Shown in pieces: positions 54,733 through 64,000 of a stretch of DNA of 64,000 bases. This stretch comes from FEN-1191 sp963707235 (GTDB taxonomy: Bacteria > Pseudomonadota > Gammaproteobacteria > Steroidobacterales > Steroidobacteraceae): contig CAVPPC010000004.1 of NCBI GenBank assembly GCA_963707235.1, forward strand, positions 186,001 to 250,000, written 5' to 3'. Position 1 is the stretch's first letter. Every line of letters starts with the position of its first letter. A program made the position numbers and the translations under genes. The notes under the pieces were generated by a model, which saw nothing but the letters and a program-made list of their open reading frames with translations, did no database searches and had not been told where the DNA came from.

Positions 54733-55320
54733 CTATGATTTCAGCGCGACGCGTAGTCCCTCGATCGCCATCTGCACCGCGAGCGCCACCAGCAGCAGGC
54801 CCATCAGGCGCTCCAGCGCCAGCAGTCCGCGCTTGCCCAGGAAGTCGCCGATGCGGCCACCGAGCACGAGAATTGCCGCGCTGACCAGCCAGGCGCAGCT
54901 GAGCGCGAGCAGCCACTCCGGCCAACGTTGCGGCTCGCGGCTCATCAACAGCAACAGCGTCGCGAGCGTCGAGGGACCGGCGACGTAGGGGATGGCCAAG
55001 GGCACCAGGAATGGCTCTCCCTTGATGTTCTCGGCCAGCGGACTATCGGCCGTGGGGAACACCATGCGCAGCGCGATCAGGAACAGCACGATCCCGCCGG
55101 CGATGGTGAGCGCCGGCCCGCTGATGTTGAGCCAGTTCAGCAGGTGCTCGCCCGTGAACAGGAACAGCACCAGTACGCAGTAGGCGATCAGCAGCTCGCG
55201 CGCGACCACGCGGCGGCGCCGATGCGCCGGAACGGCTTTCAGCGCGGTGACGAACAGCAGGATGTTGCCCAGCGGATCCATCACCAGGAACAGCAGGATC
55301 GAGGCGGAGAGCACGGTCAT
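54733..55320 (-). CDS. MarC family integral membrane protein
   Basis: 195 residues with six hydrophobic segments. Sequence marks: MDPLGNILLFVT, LNISGPALTIAGGIVLFLIALRM, PLAIPYVAGPSTLATLLLLMSR and MGLLLVALAVQM, matching MarC/UPF0056. The early proposal of a role in multiple antibiotic resistance is not supported for E. coli MarC, and function is unknown. The start is the ATG at 55320, not 55407. It lies upstream of the LysR gene on the same strand. Confidence 0.9.
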   Translation of the reverse strand: MTVLSASILLFLVMDPLGNILLFVTALKAVPAHRRRRVVARELLIAYCVLVLFLFTGEHLLNWLNISGPALTIAGGIVLFLIALRMVFPTADSPLAENIKGEPFLVPLAIPYVAGPSTLATLLLLMSREPQRWPEWLLALSCAWLVSAAILVLGGRIGDFLGKRGLLALERLMGLLLVALAVQMAIEGLRVALKS

Positions 55321-55397
55321 GGCAGGTTCATCCTGGGGCCGAAGGGCCCGTATATCATGGCAGCCCGGTGTGGCCAATGTGCGGATCGGAGGCGAGT

Positions 55398-56297
55398 GTG
55401 CGTACATCCTGGAGCAAAGGGCTGCTGCCGTTGTGGCTGGTGCTGGCCGCGGGTTGCGCGAATCAGGCCCCGAAATCCGCCATCAACCCGGCGCCCGCCG
55501 CGCCGCCACCTGCCGCCGCGGCCACGGCTCCGGCCGTTGCCGCGGCTCCGTCCGCCACCGCAACCCCGCCCACTGCCGCCCCCGTCTATTTCTCCCCCAG
55601 CCAGCTCGACTCGACGGCGCTGATCGAGCCGCCGCCGATGGTCGGCAGCGAGGCGGCGCGTGCCGATCTGCAGGCGGTGCTCGATGCGCAGCGCGCCGCA
55701 CACGCGGCGGGGACGACCGCGCGTGCGGTGGCCGACGCCGTGATCGACTGCCAACGCGTGGCCGCAGTGCTGGTGCCGGCGGTGCCGCCGGTGCCGCGGC
55801 AGGGTCCCGTTGCGAACGCCGCGCCGCTTGGCGGTGGCGAGGGCGCTGCCGCCGTGGCGTTTGCGACCCGCGCGGCCAAGCAGGTGGCCGGTGCCACCAG
55901 CGCACCCAAGAAGTACTGGGCGCGCGCGCGGCCCTACATCGACAACCCTGCCGTGGAACGCCTGGGCGATGTGGCGCCCGACAGCCCGCTGGCCGTCAAC
56001 GGCGGCTTCGAGCGCGACCACACCTCCTATCCCAGTGGCCACACGGCTTTCGGCACGGGCTGCGCCGTCGTGCTTGCGCAGATGGTGCCGGAACAACGTG
56101 CGGCCCTGTTCGCGCGCGCTCGGCTGTACGGTGAATCGCGGCTGATCGTCGGCGCGCATTTTCCGACCGACGTCGTTGCCGGCCGCCGCATTGGCACGGC
56201 CGCCGCGGGCATGATGCTGCAAAACCCCTTGTTCCAGGCCGATCTGCGCACGGCGCGCGCGCAGCTGCGCGCGGCGCTGGGCCTGCCTCAGGACTGA
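55398..56297 (+). CDS. PAP2-type acid phosphatase lipoprotein (class A, PhoN-like)
   Basis: About 299 residues. A lipoprotein signal (LLPLWLVLAAGC) precedes a Pro/Ala-rich linker. The PAP2 catalytic signature is complete: KKYWARARP, SYPSGHT and SRLIVGAHFPTDVVAG. These give the phosphate-binding Lys/Arg, the Ser-Gly-His motif and the catalytic His-Asp pair. It would dephosphorylate nonspecific monoesters in the periplasm or outer membrane. The start is GTG 55398 with GGAGG upstream. It is convergent with aroE, with only 3 bp between stops. Confidence 0.88.
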   Translation: MRTSWSKGLLPLWLVLAAGCANQAPKSAINPAPAAPPPAAAATAPAVAAAPSATATPPTAAPVYFSPSQLDSTALIEPPPMVGSEAARADLQAVLDAQRAAHAAGTTARAVADAVIDCQRVAAVLVPAVPPVPRQGPVANAAPLGGGEGAAAVAFATRAAKQVAGATSAPKKYWARARPYIDNPAVERLGDVAPDSPLAVNGGFERDHTSYPSGHTAFGTGCAVVLAQMVPEQRAALFARARLYGESRLIVGAHFPTDVVAGRRIGTAAAGMMLQNPLFQADLRTARAQLRAALGLPQD

Positions 56298-56300
56298 GTG

Positions 56301-57155
56301 CTACCCGGTTGCGGGTGATTTCAGCGCTGCGAGCACGTGCGCGGTATCCGGCCGCAGTCCGCGCCACAGCAGGAATGATTCCGCGGCCTGCTCCACCAGC
56401 ATGCCGATGCCCATGACCGCGCGCGCCGCGCCGGCGCTGCGCGCCCAGTGCATGAACACCGTGTCGCGCTCGCCGTAGGCGAGATCGTAGGCCAGTGTCT
56501 GCGTGCCGACCGCGTGCGCCGGCACGGCCGGGAGCTCGCCGCGCAGGCTCGCGGAGGTGGCATTGATGATCAGGTCGTAGCCGGCATCGTCGCTCGCGGC
56601 GCTGCGGCCGCGGATCGGGGGCACGGACGGCGCGGGCGTGACCGGGCCGAGGTCGGCGAATTCCTTCGCCAGTTTCTTTGCGCGGGCACCGTGACGGTTG
56701 CTGATCACGAGTGATGCCGCGCCGCCCTCCAGCAGCGGGCCGATGATGCCGCGTGCGGCGCCGCCGGCGCCGAGCAGCAGCACGCGCGCGCCTTCCAGCT
56801 TGCAGCCAAGGTTGACCGTGAGGTCGCGCACCAGCCCGGCGCCGTCGGTGTTGTCGCCGTGCAGCTTGCCGTCGACAGAGGCGAGGGTATTCACGGCGCC
56901 AGCGCGGTTGGCGCGCGATGTCAGCGTCTCGGCGAGGCGGTGCGCCGTTTCCTTGTGCGGCACGGTCACGTTGAGTCCGCGCCCGCCATCGCGGAAGAAA
57001 TTGCGCACCACCGTCACGAACGCGGCCGGCGGCACGTCGAGCAGGCCGTATTCCATCGACTGGCGCGTTGCTTTCGCGAACATCGCATGAATCTGCGGTG
57101 AACGGCTGTGGCCGATGCCGGAGCCAATTACCGCGTAGCGGTCAATGCTGTTCAT
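56301..57155 (-). CDS. aroE: Shikimate dehydrogenase (NADP+)
   Basis: 284 residues. The shikimate site appears as HSRSPQIH, NVTVPHKE (catalytic Lys) and NTDGAG (catalytic Asp), and the NADP site as LLGAGGAARG and ISNRHGARAKKLA. The end, GMLVEQAAESFLLWRG, is typical. The N-terminus reads GSGIGHSRSP instead of the common GNPIxHSxSP, keeping the serines. It reduces 3-dehydroshikimate. ATG 57155 is preferred to 57245. Its first 14 bp overlap the 3' end of rlmJ. Confidence 0.95.
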   Translation of the reverse strand: MNSIDRYAVIGSGIGHSRSPQIHAMFAKATRQSMEYGLLDVPPAAFVTVVRNFFRDGGRGLNVTVPHKETAHRLAETLTSRANRAGAVNTLASVDGKLHGDNTDGAGLVRDLTVNLGCKLEGARVLLLGAGGAARGIIGPLLEGGAASLVISNRHGARAKKLAKEFADLGPVTPAPSVPPIRGRSAASDDAGYDLIINATSASLRGELPAVPAHAVGTQTLAYDLAYGERDTVFMHWARSAGAARAVMGIGMLVEQAAESFLLWRGLRPDTAHVLAALKSPATG

Positions 57156-57993
57156 GCGCGATCCATCTGATCTGCGTGCCGCCCTGGCGCGTGGCGCCGA
57201 GCGCGCCGCCCAGCGCAGGAAGCCACTTGGCCATCTCCACGTCAAGCTGGTAGGGCGGATTGGCGATCAGCAAGCCCGAGCCGTTCAGGCCGACGCGTGC
57301 GTCGCGCGGATGCAGCCACAGTTCCGCCACCAACGCCGGCACCGGCAGCTGCGCGGCCATGCGCGCCAGCCAGGGCGCGAGGTCGCGGTCGTCCTTGATC
57401 GGATACCACAGTGCGACCACGGCGTTGGCGAGGCGCGCGAGCGCCTTGGCGATGCCATCGCCGGCGCGCTGCAGGTCGTCCGCCTGTTCCTCATAGGGTG
57501 GATCGATCAGCACCAGCGCGCGCCGCTCCTGCGGCGGCAGGTGCGCGCCGAGCGCCTGGTAGCCATCGACGCATTCAGCTCGCATGCGCGGGTAGATGTT
57601 CAGCGCGCGCTCGAGCGCGCGGCATTCGGCTGCCTGGATTTCGCAGCAGATGCCGCGGTCCTGCTCGCGCAAGTGCAGCGCCGCGAGCACTGGCGAGCCC
57701 GCGTAGGCCTCGGGCGCGTTGCAGTCCCCGCGGGCGCGCGCCAGCGCCTCGAGATAGGCGCTGATCTGCGGACTGTCGACATGCGCTGCCTGCAGCGCGC
57801 CGATGCCGAGGCGCGCCTCGGCGCCCTGGTGCGTGTCGGCGCTGTGCAGGTCGTAGAGACCGCGCCCGGCGTGGGTCTCGAGGTAGAGAAAGCCCTTGTC
57901 CTTGCGCTGCAGCGCTGCGATCAGCGCCAACAGCGTGACGTGCTTGTGCACGTCGGCGAAATTGCCGGCATGAAAACTGTGGCGGTATTTCAT
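57142..57993 (-). CDS. rlmJ: 23S rRNA (adenine(2030)-N6)-methyltransferase
   Basis: 283 residues. The start MKYRHSFHAGNFADVHKH and LETHAGRGLYDL are diagnostic, the catalytic motif is LVLIDPPYEEQ, and the end LLIANPPYQLDVEM is conserved. It methylates A2030 of 23S rRNA. Aligned order with aroE: its end overlaps the aroE start by 14 bp, so the two are translated from one transcript, likely. Confidence 0.95.
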   Translation of the reverse strand: MKYRHSFHAGNFADVHKHVTLLALIAALQRKDKGFLYLETHAGRGLYDLHSADTHQGAEARLGIGALQAAHVDSPQISAYLEALARARGDCNAPEAYAGSPVLAALHLREQDRGICCEIQAAECRALERALNIYPRMRAECVDGYQALGAHLPPQERRALVLIDPPYEEQADDLQRAGDGIAKALARLANAVVALWYPIKDDRDLAPWLARMAAQLPVPALVAELWLHPRDARVGLNGSGLLIANPPYQLDVEMAKWLPALGGALGATRQGGTQIRWIAHEQH

Positions 57994-58020
57994 GCGCGGG
58001 CCGCGTCGCGGGGGCGGCCG

Positions 58021-60601
58021 CTAGCGTTTGCTGGAACCGTGTCCCGCCGCAACCATCTTGGGCGGCGCTTCGTCGGCGGAACCTTCATCGTTCATCGGTT
58101 CTGATTTGCGCGCTGCCGCGGGTGCCTTCTTCCGGGCCTTGGTTTTTGCTTTGGCCTTGGCTTTGGGCTTCGCAGCCTTTGCCTTGGTCTTGGCGTCAGC
58201 AGTGCCTTCCGCCGCAGCCGCTTCCGGCGCTGCAGCCGCGGCGGCGGCGGCCTTCGCCGGCAGCTTGCGGCCAAAGCGGCCGCGCGTGCCCTTGGCGGGC
58301 GCCGCCAGCAGCAGCGCCTGGCATTCCGCCAGCGTCAGTGTCTTCGGGTCGCGGTCCTTCGGCACGCGCGCGTTCTTCGCGGTGTCGGTGATGTACGGGC
58401 CGTAGCGGCCGTTCAGCACCTGGATCTTCTCGGCCGGGAAATCCTGGATGATGCGGTTGGCATCGGCCAGCACCTTGGCCGCGATCACCTCGAGCGCGCG
58501 TTCAAAGGTGACCGTGTACGGATCGTCTTCCTTGAGCGAGACATACTTGGCGCCGTACTTGATGTACGGACCGAAGCGGCCGATCGCCGTCAGCACCGTC
58601 TCGCCCGTGCTGGTCTCGCCCAGCGTGCGCGGCAGCTTGAACAGTTCGAAGGCGTCGGCGAGCTGGATCGTGTCCATCTTCTGGCCCGGACGCAGACCCG
58701 CAAAACGCGGCTTTTCGACATCGTCCTTGGTACCGATCTGCACGAAGGGCCCGAAGCGGCCCATGCGCACCGTGACCGGCTTGCCGCTGACCGGATCGCG
58801 GCCGAGCTCACGCGCCTGCGCGACCTGTTCGCGCGACACGGATTTCTCGATCAGCTCGACCTGGCGGATGAACGGCTTCCAGAACTTCGTCAGCGGCACC
58901 GTCCACGGCTCCTCGCCGCGCGCGACCGCATCGAGCTCGTCTTCCATCGCGGCGGTGAAGCCGTATTCCACGTAGCGGTGGAAATGCTGCGTCAGGAACT
59001 TGCCGACGATGCGGCCGATGTCGGTGGCGGTGAAGCGCCGGTTCTCGATCTCGACGTATTCGCGGTCACGGAGCGTCGAGATGATCGAGGCGTAGGTGGA
59101 AGGCCGGCCGATGCCGTGTTCTTCCAGCGCCTTGACCAGCGAGGCCTCGGTGTAGCGCGGCGGCGGCTCGGTGAAATGCTGCTCGGGGTGGATGGCGAGC
59201 AGGCGCACCGCGTCGCCCACCTGCATCGCCGGCAGCATGTGATCGCCGTCGTCCTCGGCGCTGTCGTCGCGACCTTCCTGGTAGACGGCGATGTAGCCAG
59301 GCTTGACCAGGGTGGAGCCGTTGGCGCGCATCAGATGGCGAGCAGGTCCGTCGGGGCCGGCCAGCATGTCGACCGCGACCGTGTCGAATACCGCATGCGC
59401 CATCTGGCAGGCGACGGCGCGCTTCCAGATCAGCGCGTACAGCTTGAACTGGTCGGCGTCGAGATAGCGCTCGATGTCGGCGGGCACGATGGCGGCCGAG
59501 GTCGGGCGCACGGCTTCGTGCGCCTCCTGCGCGTTCTTCGATTTCGTCTTGTAGATGCGGATCTCTTCGGCCAGCGATTCCTTGCCGTAGAGTTTCTCGA
59601 TCGTGGCGCGGATTTCGGTGACCGCTTCCGCGGCGAGCGTGACCGAGTCGGTGCGCATGTAGGTGATGAGGCCGACGCTGCCCTCACCGATGTCGACGCC
59701 TTCGTAGAGCTGCTGCGCGATGCGCATGGTGCGCTGCGCCGAGAAACCGAGCTTCCGCGAGGCTTCCTGCTGCAGCGTCGAAGTGGTGAACGGCGGCGAG
59801 GGATTGCGGCGCCGTTGCTTCTTGTCAATTGTCAGTACCTTGAGCGTACCGCCGGATCCGCCCTCGATCGAGCCACCCGCGCTGCGCAGCAAGGCTTCGG
59901 CGGCGCGCGCCGTGCCCTCATTGGTGAAGCTGAACTGCTCGACCTTGCGGCCCGAGTATTCCACCAGCTTCAACGGGAAAGTCTGCTCGCTGTGTTCGCC
60001 CTCGGCGTCGATGGTCCAGTATTCCTGCGGCACGAAGGCCGCGATCTCGTCCTCGCGCTCGCAGATCATGCGCAGCGCGGGGCTCTGCACGCGCCCCGCC
60101 GACAGACCGCGCCGCACTTTCTTCCACAGCAGCGGCGACAGATTGAATCCCACCAGGTAATCGAGCGCGCGGCGCGCCTGCTGCGCGTTCACCAGGTCGA
60201 GCGAGAGTTCGCGCGGATGCGTGACCGCTTCGCGGATCGCGTTCTTGGTGATCTCGTGGAACACCACGCGCTGCGAGCTCTTGCCCTTGAGTTCGCCGCG
60301 TTCCTTGAGGATCTCGTGCAGATGCCAGGCAATCGCCTCGCCCTCGCGGTCGGGGTCGGTCGCCAGCAGCAGCGTGGTGGCCTTTTTCAGCGCCTTCGAG
60401 ATCGCCGTCGACGTGCTTTTCGTTGCGCTCGATCTGGCGGTACTGCATCGCGAAGTCGTTGTCGGGATCGACCGCGCCTTCCTTCGGCACCAGGTCGCGC
60501 ACGTGGCCGTACGAGGCCAGCACTTCGAAGTCCTTGCCCAGGTACTTCTTGATCGTGCGCGCCTTGGCGGGCGATTCGACGATGACGAGGTTGTCAGCCA
60601 A
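58021..60601 (-). CDS. topA: DNA topoisomerase I (one frameshift near the 5' end)
   Basis: The true start is ATG 60601 (MADNLVIVESPAKARTIKKYLG, the Toprim opening). The frame breaks near 60405, after ERNEKHVD, and continues as ISKALKKATTLLLATDPDREGEAIAWHL. The rest contains LSAGRVQSPALRMI and GLITYMRTDS, with the active-site Tyr. Two or more Toprim_C-type repeats (FGPYIKYGAKYVSL, GRYGPYITDTAKN) follow. The last 90 residues are a Lys/Ala-rich tail (KAKAKAKTKARKKA), about 860 residues in all. It relaxes negative supercoils and is essential, so an assembly indel is the best explanation. Confidence 0.93.
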
Positions 60602-60618
60602 TGCAAGCTTGCCTAAAA

Positions 60619-60642
60619 CGAAAAACCGCGGACGTGCCGCGG
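60619..60642 (-). terminator. Rho-independent terminator between smg and topA
   Basis: On the minus strand, CCGCGG-CACGT-CCGCGG is followed by TTTTTCG. It lies 30 bases after the smg stop and just upstream of the topA start, so it may end transcription of the LysM-dprA-smg operon. Confidence 0.6.
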
Positions 60643-60673
60643 GTGCTGTGCCTGCCGCTGATTGCGCGCACGC

Positions 60674-61154
60674 TCAATGCGGCACCTGCACGGGCAGTTC
60701 GATACACCAGGTCTTCCATGCGCGCGCAGGCCTGCTTCCTCGCCCGGCTGGCTGGACAGCACCATCAGCACGACCCATTTCACCTGCTCGAGGCTCAGCT
60801 CTTCGTTGTCGAGCGCCAGCAGCCGGTCGATGACGATCTCGCGCTGCGTCGGCGAGAGGATGCCGCCGCGCTCGAGCGCCAGCAGCAAGCCGCGCGCGCT
60901 CCGCGTCCAGCCGCACGCATTCTTCAGGCGTGTACAGCCGGAAGGCGCGGCCGTCGGCCCGCAGTCCGGGGCGGGCAGCGCTCGTCGGCCAGGTCGGCCA
61001 GCCAGTCGAGCGCCCGCTCGACGTTGGCGTCGCCGAAGCCGGCGCTTTCAAGGTCGCGCGCGATGTCGGCCCGCTCGGCAACGGCCGGCAGCTCCTCGAA
61101 CATGTAGTGATCGAAGACGTAGACCAGGATGTCGAATACCGTGTTTTCCATCAT
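60674..61154 (-). CDS. smg: Smg family protein (DUF494), several frameshifts
   Basis: Four overlapping frames must be joined. The first (61154 down to about 60965) gives ENTVFDILVYVFDHYMFEELP and FGDANVERALDWLADLAD. The second gives GRAFRLYTPEECVRLDAERA. The third gives LLALERGGILSPTQREIVIDR and EQVKWVVLMVLSSQPGEE. The last short piece, ending 60674, gives AWKTWCIELPVQVPH. Breaks are near 60965, 60895 and 60735. The product would be about 158 residues, the Smg length. Smg lies between dprA and topA in many gammaproteobacteria; its function is not settled. Three breaks in 480 bp indicate sequence errors. Confidence 0.7.
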
Positions 61155-61192
61155 GCCTTGTTCATGCCCTGGGGTTCATGCCCCGGGGCCGC

Positions 61193-62301
61193 CTAGCTGA
61201 CCCGCGCATACCGCCCTCCCGGGTGCGGTCCAACCCTTCCCTCGAGCTCGAGGATCAGCAGCATGGACGCCAGATGAGGGCTCGTGAGACCGGTTCGCTC
61301 GACCAGCGCATCGATGCTCTGGGGCTCGAACCCGAGCGCATCTAACAGGATTTCATAGTCCTTGTCCAACCCGCGCGCCTTTGCCGAGGCGGTTCCGGGC
61401 TCGCCGGGTGAATCTGTAATATCTTGTTTTGTAAAAGGAATGTGGAGTTCGGACAACACATCGGCTGCGGTCTCGACGAGCTTGGCGCCCTCGCGCAGCA
61501 GCTGATGGCAGCCGCGTGCGAGCGGGTTGTGGATGCTGCCCGGGATCGCAAACACTTCGCGGCCCTGGTCGAGCGCGCAGACGGGCCGTGATCAGCGAGC
61601 CGCTGCTGGCGCGCCGCCTCGACCACCAGCGTGCCGAGCGACAGGCCGCTGATCAGCCGATTGCGGCGCGGGAAATTGCAGCGCTGCGGGGCGGTGCCCG
61701 GGGGAAACTCGCTCACCAGCGCGCCGCCCTGGGCGTCGATGCGCGCCGCCAACGCCGTGTGCTCGGGCGGATAGACCGTGTCGAGCCCGCAGCCGAGCAC
61801 GGCGATGCGTGCGGCCGCCGCCGGCGAGCGCACCTTCGTGTGCCTGCCGCGTCGATGCCGACCGCCAGTCCGCTGGTGATCGTGAGTCCGCCGCGCGCCA
61901 GGTAGCTGGCGAATTCATGCGCGGTGCGCGCGCCGCTGGCCGTGGGATTGCGGCTGCCGACGATGGCGAGCTGCGCCGACAGCAGCACCTCGGCGCTGCC
62001 CTGCAGGTACAGCGCGACCGGCGCGGCGGCAATGCGCTGCAGAGAGCGGTGGATAACCTTCGCTCTCGCAGCCGATGAGTTGCACGCCGGCGCTTTCCAT
62101 CCAGCGCCGGTCGCCATCGAGCAGCGCGCTGTCGGGGCGCGCGAGCCAGGCGGCGGCGGCCGGCGGAATGCCGCGCGCCGTCAGGCGCGTGATGCTGCTG
62201 CCGACCAGTGCAATCGGGTCGTCCAGCCCCTCGGCATCGCGCAGGTGATCGGCATGGAGCCCCGGAGCGCGCGGCCAGGGCCAGCGCGCGTGAGCGCTCA
62301 T
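61193..62301 (-). CDS. dprA: DNA-processing protein DprA (Smf), three frameshifts
   Basis: The start ATG 62301 opens a SAM-like N-terminus (LHADHLRDAEGLDDPIALV). The frame breaks near 62060; the next piece has ALYLQGSAEVLLSAQLAIVGSRNPTASG, and LTITSGLAVGIDAAG, the Rossmann-type ssDNA-binding motifs. After a break near 61840, VLGCGLDTVYPPEH and ISGLSLGTLVVEA appear. After another near 61575, MFAIPGSIHNPLARGCHQLLREGA follows, with a winged-helix end. DprA loads RecA on incoming DNA in natural transformation. The whole gene would be about 369 residues. Confidence 0.8.
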
Positions 62302-62332
62302 CGAACGTTCGCGCAGTCATGGACGCGGAGCA

Positions 62333-62362
62333 TAAAGCAAAGGGCCCGCGTTGCTGCGGGCC
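62333..62362 (-). terminator. Rho-independent terminator after the LysM gene
   Basis: On the minus strand the 7-bp stem GGCCCGC / GCGGGCC with a 6-base loop is followed by CTTTGCTTTAT. It lies 50 bases after the LysM gene stop and upstream of dprA. Confidence 0.6.
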
Positions 62363-62411
62363 TGTGATCAGTCAGCGCAGAAAAGCTTCGCGCGGTGCAA
62401 TGGAGCCAGAG

Positions 62412-63691
62412 TCAGGGATTGACGACCTGGTCGCCGATACTGAGCGGCATCGATTCGCTGGCGATCAGCGCGTAGCTGACATGCTCGTACACGCGGAACA
62501 CCAGCAGCGTGCCGACCGCTTCGACCGGCAGCTTCGTCTGCCCGAAGCGCGTGCAGGTGCCGTTGCCGGTGATGCGCGCACAGCGGTCCTGCACGGTCTG
62601 CTGCGACTCGTTCACGCGCAGCACGTGGCCTGGTTCGAGGCCATCGGCGACTGCCGCGATTGAGCGCCACCGACTGGAACTGGCCGGCGAGCAGCACGCC
62701 GTTGACCACCGCGATGATACGGCCGTGAATTTTCGACCGCGGCGAGTGCGGCGTGATATCGCCGACGTTGCCGGCGACTTCCGGCACCAGCACGTCGCCG
62801 GCGAGGATTTCGCGCGCCGATTCGATGATCTGCGCCTTCGCCGGTTCACCCGCGCGAGAAACTTGCGCGACGCCGGCAAAATCGGCCAGATAGCCGAGCG
62901 TTTCGTGGCCATCCGGATCCTTCAGCTTGTCGCCGATGTGCAGCACGGTGAAGCGCTCGCCCTCGGCGGCTTTCAGGTGGCTGATGTAAATATCGTTGCC
63001 GGTGCCGGCGATCATGTGCCGGTCGCGCAGCGCGAGCACGTAGGGCGCGGTTTCGGCCTGGCTTTTCGTGAGCACGCCGGGGCGCGAGAGGAACGCGGCG
63101 ATCGTCGCATAGGGAATGTTCGCGATCGGCGCTTCGAGCTCGGTGCTGCGCAGCAGCGGCTGGAGCCGCGTGCCGGCGCCGGTGCGCTGCAGCTGGATCG
63201 CGACCGCTGATCCGCCGGCCTGGCCGGGACCGCCTTTCGCCAGTCGCAAGGTGTCGCCCGGATAGATGCGATGCGGGTTGCTGACCTCGGGGTTGACGTA
63301 CCAGATCTCCGGCCACAGCCAGGGATCCTTGAGGAACATGTTGGCCAGATGCCCCAGAGCGTGTCGCCGCGTTCTGCACCACGTAGCTCTTCGGCGCGGT
63401 CGGACTGAGCGCAGTCGAGGCGTCGGGCATGACGGTGGTGGTGGCGCCGGCTGCCGTGGCATCGGCCGAATCGGGCTCGACGTCGGGCAGATTGGAAGTG
63501 ACGGTCAGTGGTTCGGCGGCATCCGCGGCTTGCGACGGCGCTCGACCGCACTCGTCATCGGCGGCGCGGGACCGGCGTTTTCGCCGTTCCCGGACCCGTG
63601 CGTGAAATACCGAGCAGCCGCCGAGCGCCAGGCCCAGGGCCAATACCGGGGTCAGCCGGGCTGCCTGATGCAGCGTCCGGTACAGGCTCAT
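62412..63691 (-). CDS. LysM domain lipoprotein (two frameshifts)
   Basis: The N-terminus has a lipoprotein signal (LTPVLALGLALGGC). A long Asp/Ala/Thr-rich linker leads to a LysM-like block (SYVVQ..., then, after a break near 63370, ANMFLKDPWLWPEIWYVNPEVSNPHRIYPGDTLRLA). A region with YVLALRDRHMIAGTGNDIYI follows, and after a break near 62675 the end TLLVFRVYEHVSYALI and IGDQVVNP. The product is about 425 residues. A LysM protein of this type precedes dprA in many gammaproteobacteria, divergent from def. LysM binds peptidoglycan; the rest is unknown. Confidence 0.75.
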
Positions 63692-63870
63692 TGTCTTATA
63701 GGGGAACATCCCTCACTCCTAAATACAGGCGCTCAAAGGGGCTGGGGTGGGCCAACCCCAGCTGTTATAAACTCAATGGCTGCCAAACGCACATTGTCCG
63801 GTGCGGAGTTTGTGCGCTGGTTCACATAGGCGCAAGCCGAGGTTTCACCAAAAGCTGCAACTGGCGCAAT

Positions 63871-64000
63871 CTGACGATTCTGGAGTTTCCCGACCCCCGG
63901 CTGCGCACCCGCGCCGCGCCGGTGCAGGTGTTCGATGCTGCACTGGAGCGCCTGATCGCCGACATGCTCGAGACGATGTACGCCGCGCCCGGCATCGGCC
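63871..64000 (+). CDS. def: Peptide deformylase (N-terminal part, window ends)
   Basis: LTILEFPDPRLRTRAAPV and ADMLETMYAAPGIG are the N-terminal region of peptide deformylase; the catalytic Cys and HEXXH lie beyond the window end. The frame is open upstream for many codons, but no ATG, GTG or TTG lies in a good place, so the start codon is missing or lost to an indel near 63855-63870. The enzyme removes the formyl group from new proteins. It is divergent from the LysM gene. Confidence 0.75.
   Translation, partial: MTILEFPDPRLRTRAAPVQVFDAALERLIADMLETMYAAPGIG

Noticed and set aside
58978..60552. 524-codon open frame antisense to topA
   Set aside because: The minus strand holds TopA motifs; this frame has no recognisable features.
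60600..63700. Programmed ribosomal frameshifting in smg, dprA and the LysM gene
   Set aside because: No shared slippery heptamer or stimulatory hairpin; the shifts have different directions and sites, which fits sequence errors.

Overview
The window is about 64 kb of GC-rich DNA with densely packed, mostly housekeeping genes. The gene content points to a gammaproteobacterium, probably near the Xanthomonadales, Nevskiales or Steroidobacterales: mrcA is divergent from pilMNOPQ, followed by aroK-aroB-dgt-pyrF; there is a def / LysM / dprA / smg / topA cluster, a yicC / PP2C / rph / rdgB / hemW cluster, and ybbA-ybbP divergent from tesA. No rRNA, tRNA, IS element, prophage or CRISPR array was seen.

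Layout. 1-12.2 kb: metabolic and secreted-enzyme genes (a TPP enzyme cut by the window edge, an aldo/keto reductase, a rhomboid protease with a very long C-terminal extension, a frameshifted S9 peptidase, DUF6632, a zinc-ribbon-like small protein, a DUF885 protein, a cyclophilin and a serine hydrolase). 12.2-18.6 kb: yicC, a PP2C phosphatase, rph, rdgB, hemW, then a 367-bp gap with four DnaA-box-like sites, rpmE and gltA. 18.6-29.4 kb: an inverted-repeat element, a hypothetical gene, mrcA (frameshifted), pilMNOPQ and an Ig-repeat lipoprotein. 29.4-33 kb: aroK, aroB, dgt and pyrF. 33.1-37.3 kb: an accessory-looking, partly AT-richer island with three homologous DUF6502-type genes around a secreted protein built from 25 tandem 9-residue repeats. 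37.3-49.98 kb: fadD, tesA/ybbA/ybbP, small envelope lipoproteins, a DUF4139 protein, a degenerate EAL protein and an acyl-CoA dehydrogenase. 50-58 kb: putA with a LysR gene, marC, a PAP2 phosphatase, aroE and rlmJ. 58-64 kb: topA, smg, dprA, a LysM lipoprotein and the start of def.

Several conserved genes, some of them essential (mrcA, topA, smg, dprA, the LysM gene, ybbP, the S9 peptidase, the DUF4139 gene and its neighbour, probably aroK and the def start), carry single-base reading-frame breaks. They are frequent after 60 kb. This looks like uncorrected indels in the assembly rather than gene decay, so I annotate these loci as genes spanning the breaks.

The most unusual region is 33.1-37.3 kb. 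The protein at 34168-35328 has a signal peptide, a DUF5666-like N-terminal part and an almost perfect GVIQTG(N/S) array of period nine, like a calcium-free beta-roll or an amyloid-type solenoid. It lies between divergent copies of a DNA-binding-like DUF6502 family, with an inverted repeat at a promoter upstream. I see it as a candidate regulated surface-fibre or sensing module with no established function.
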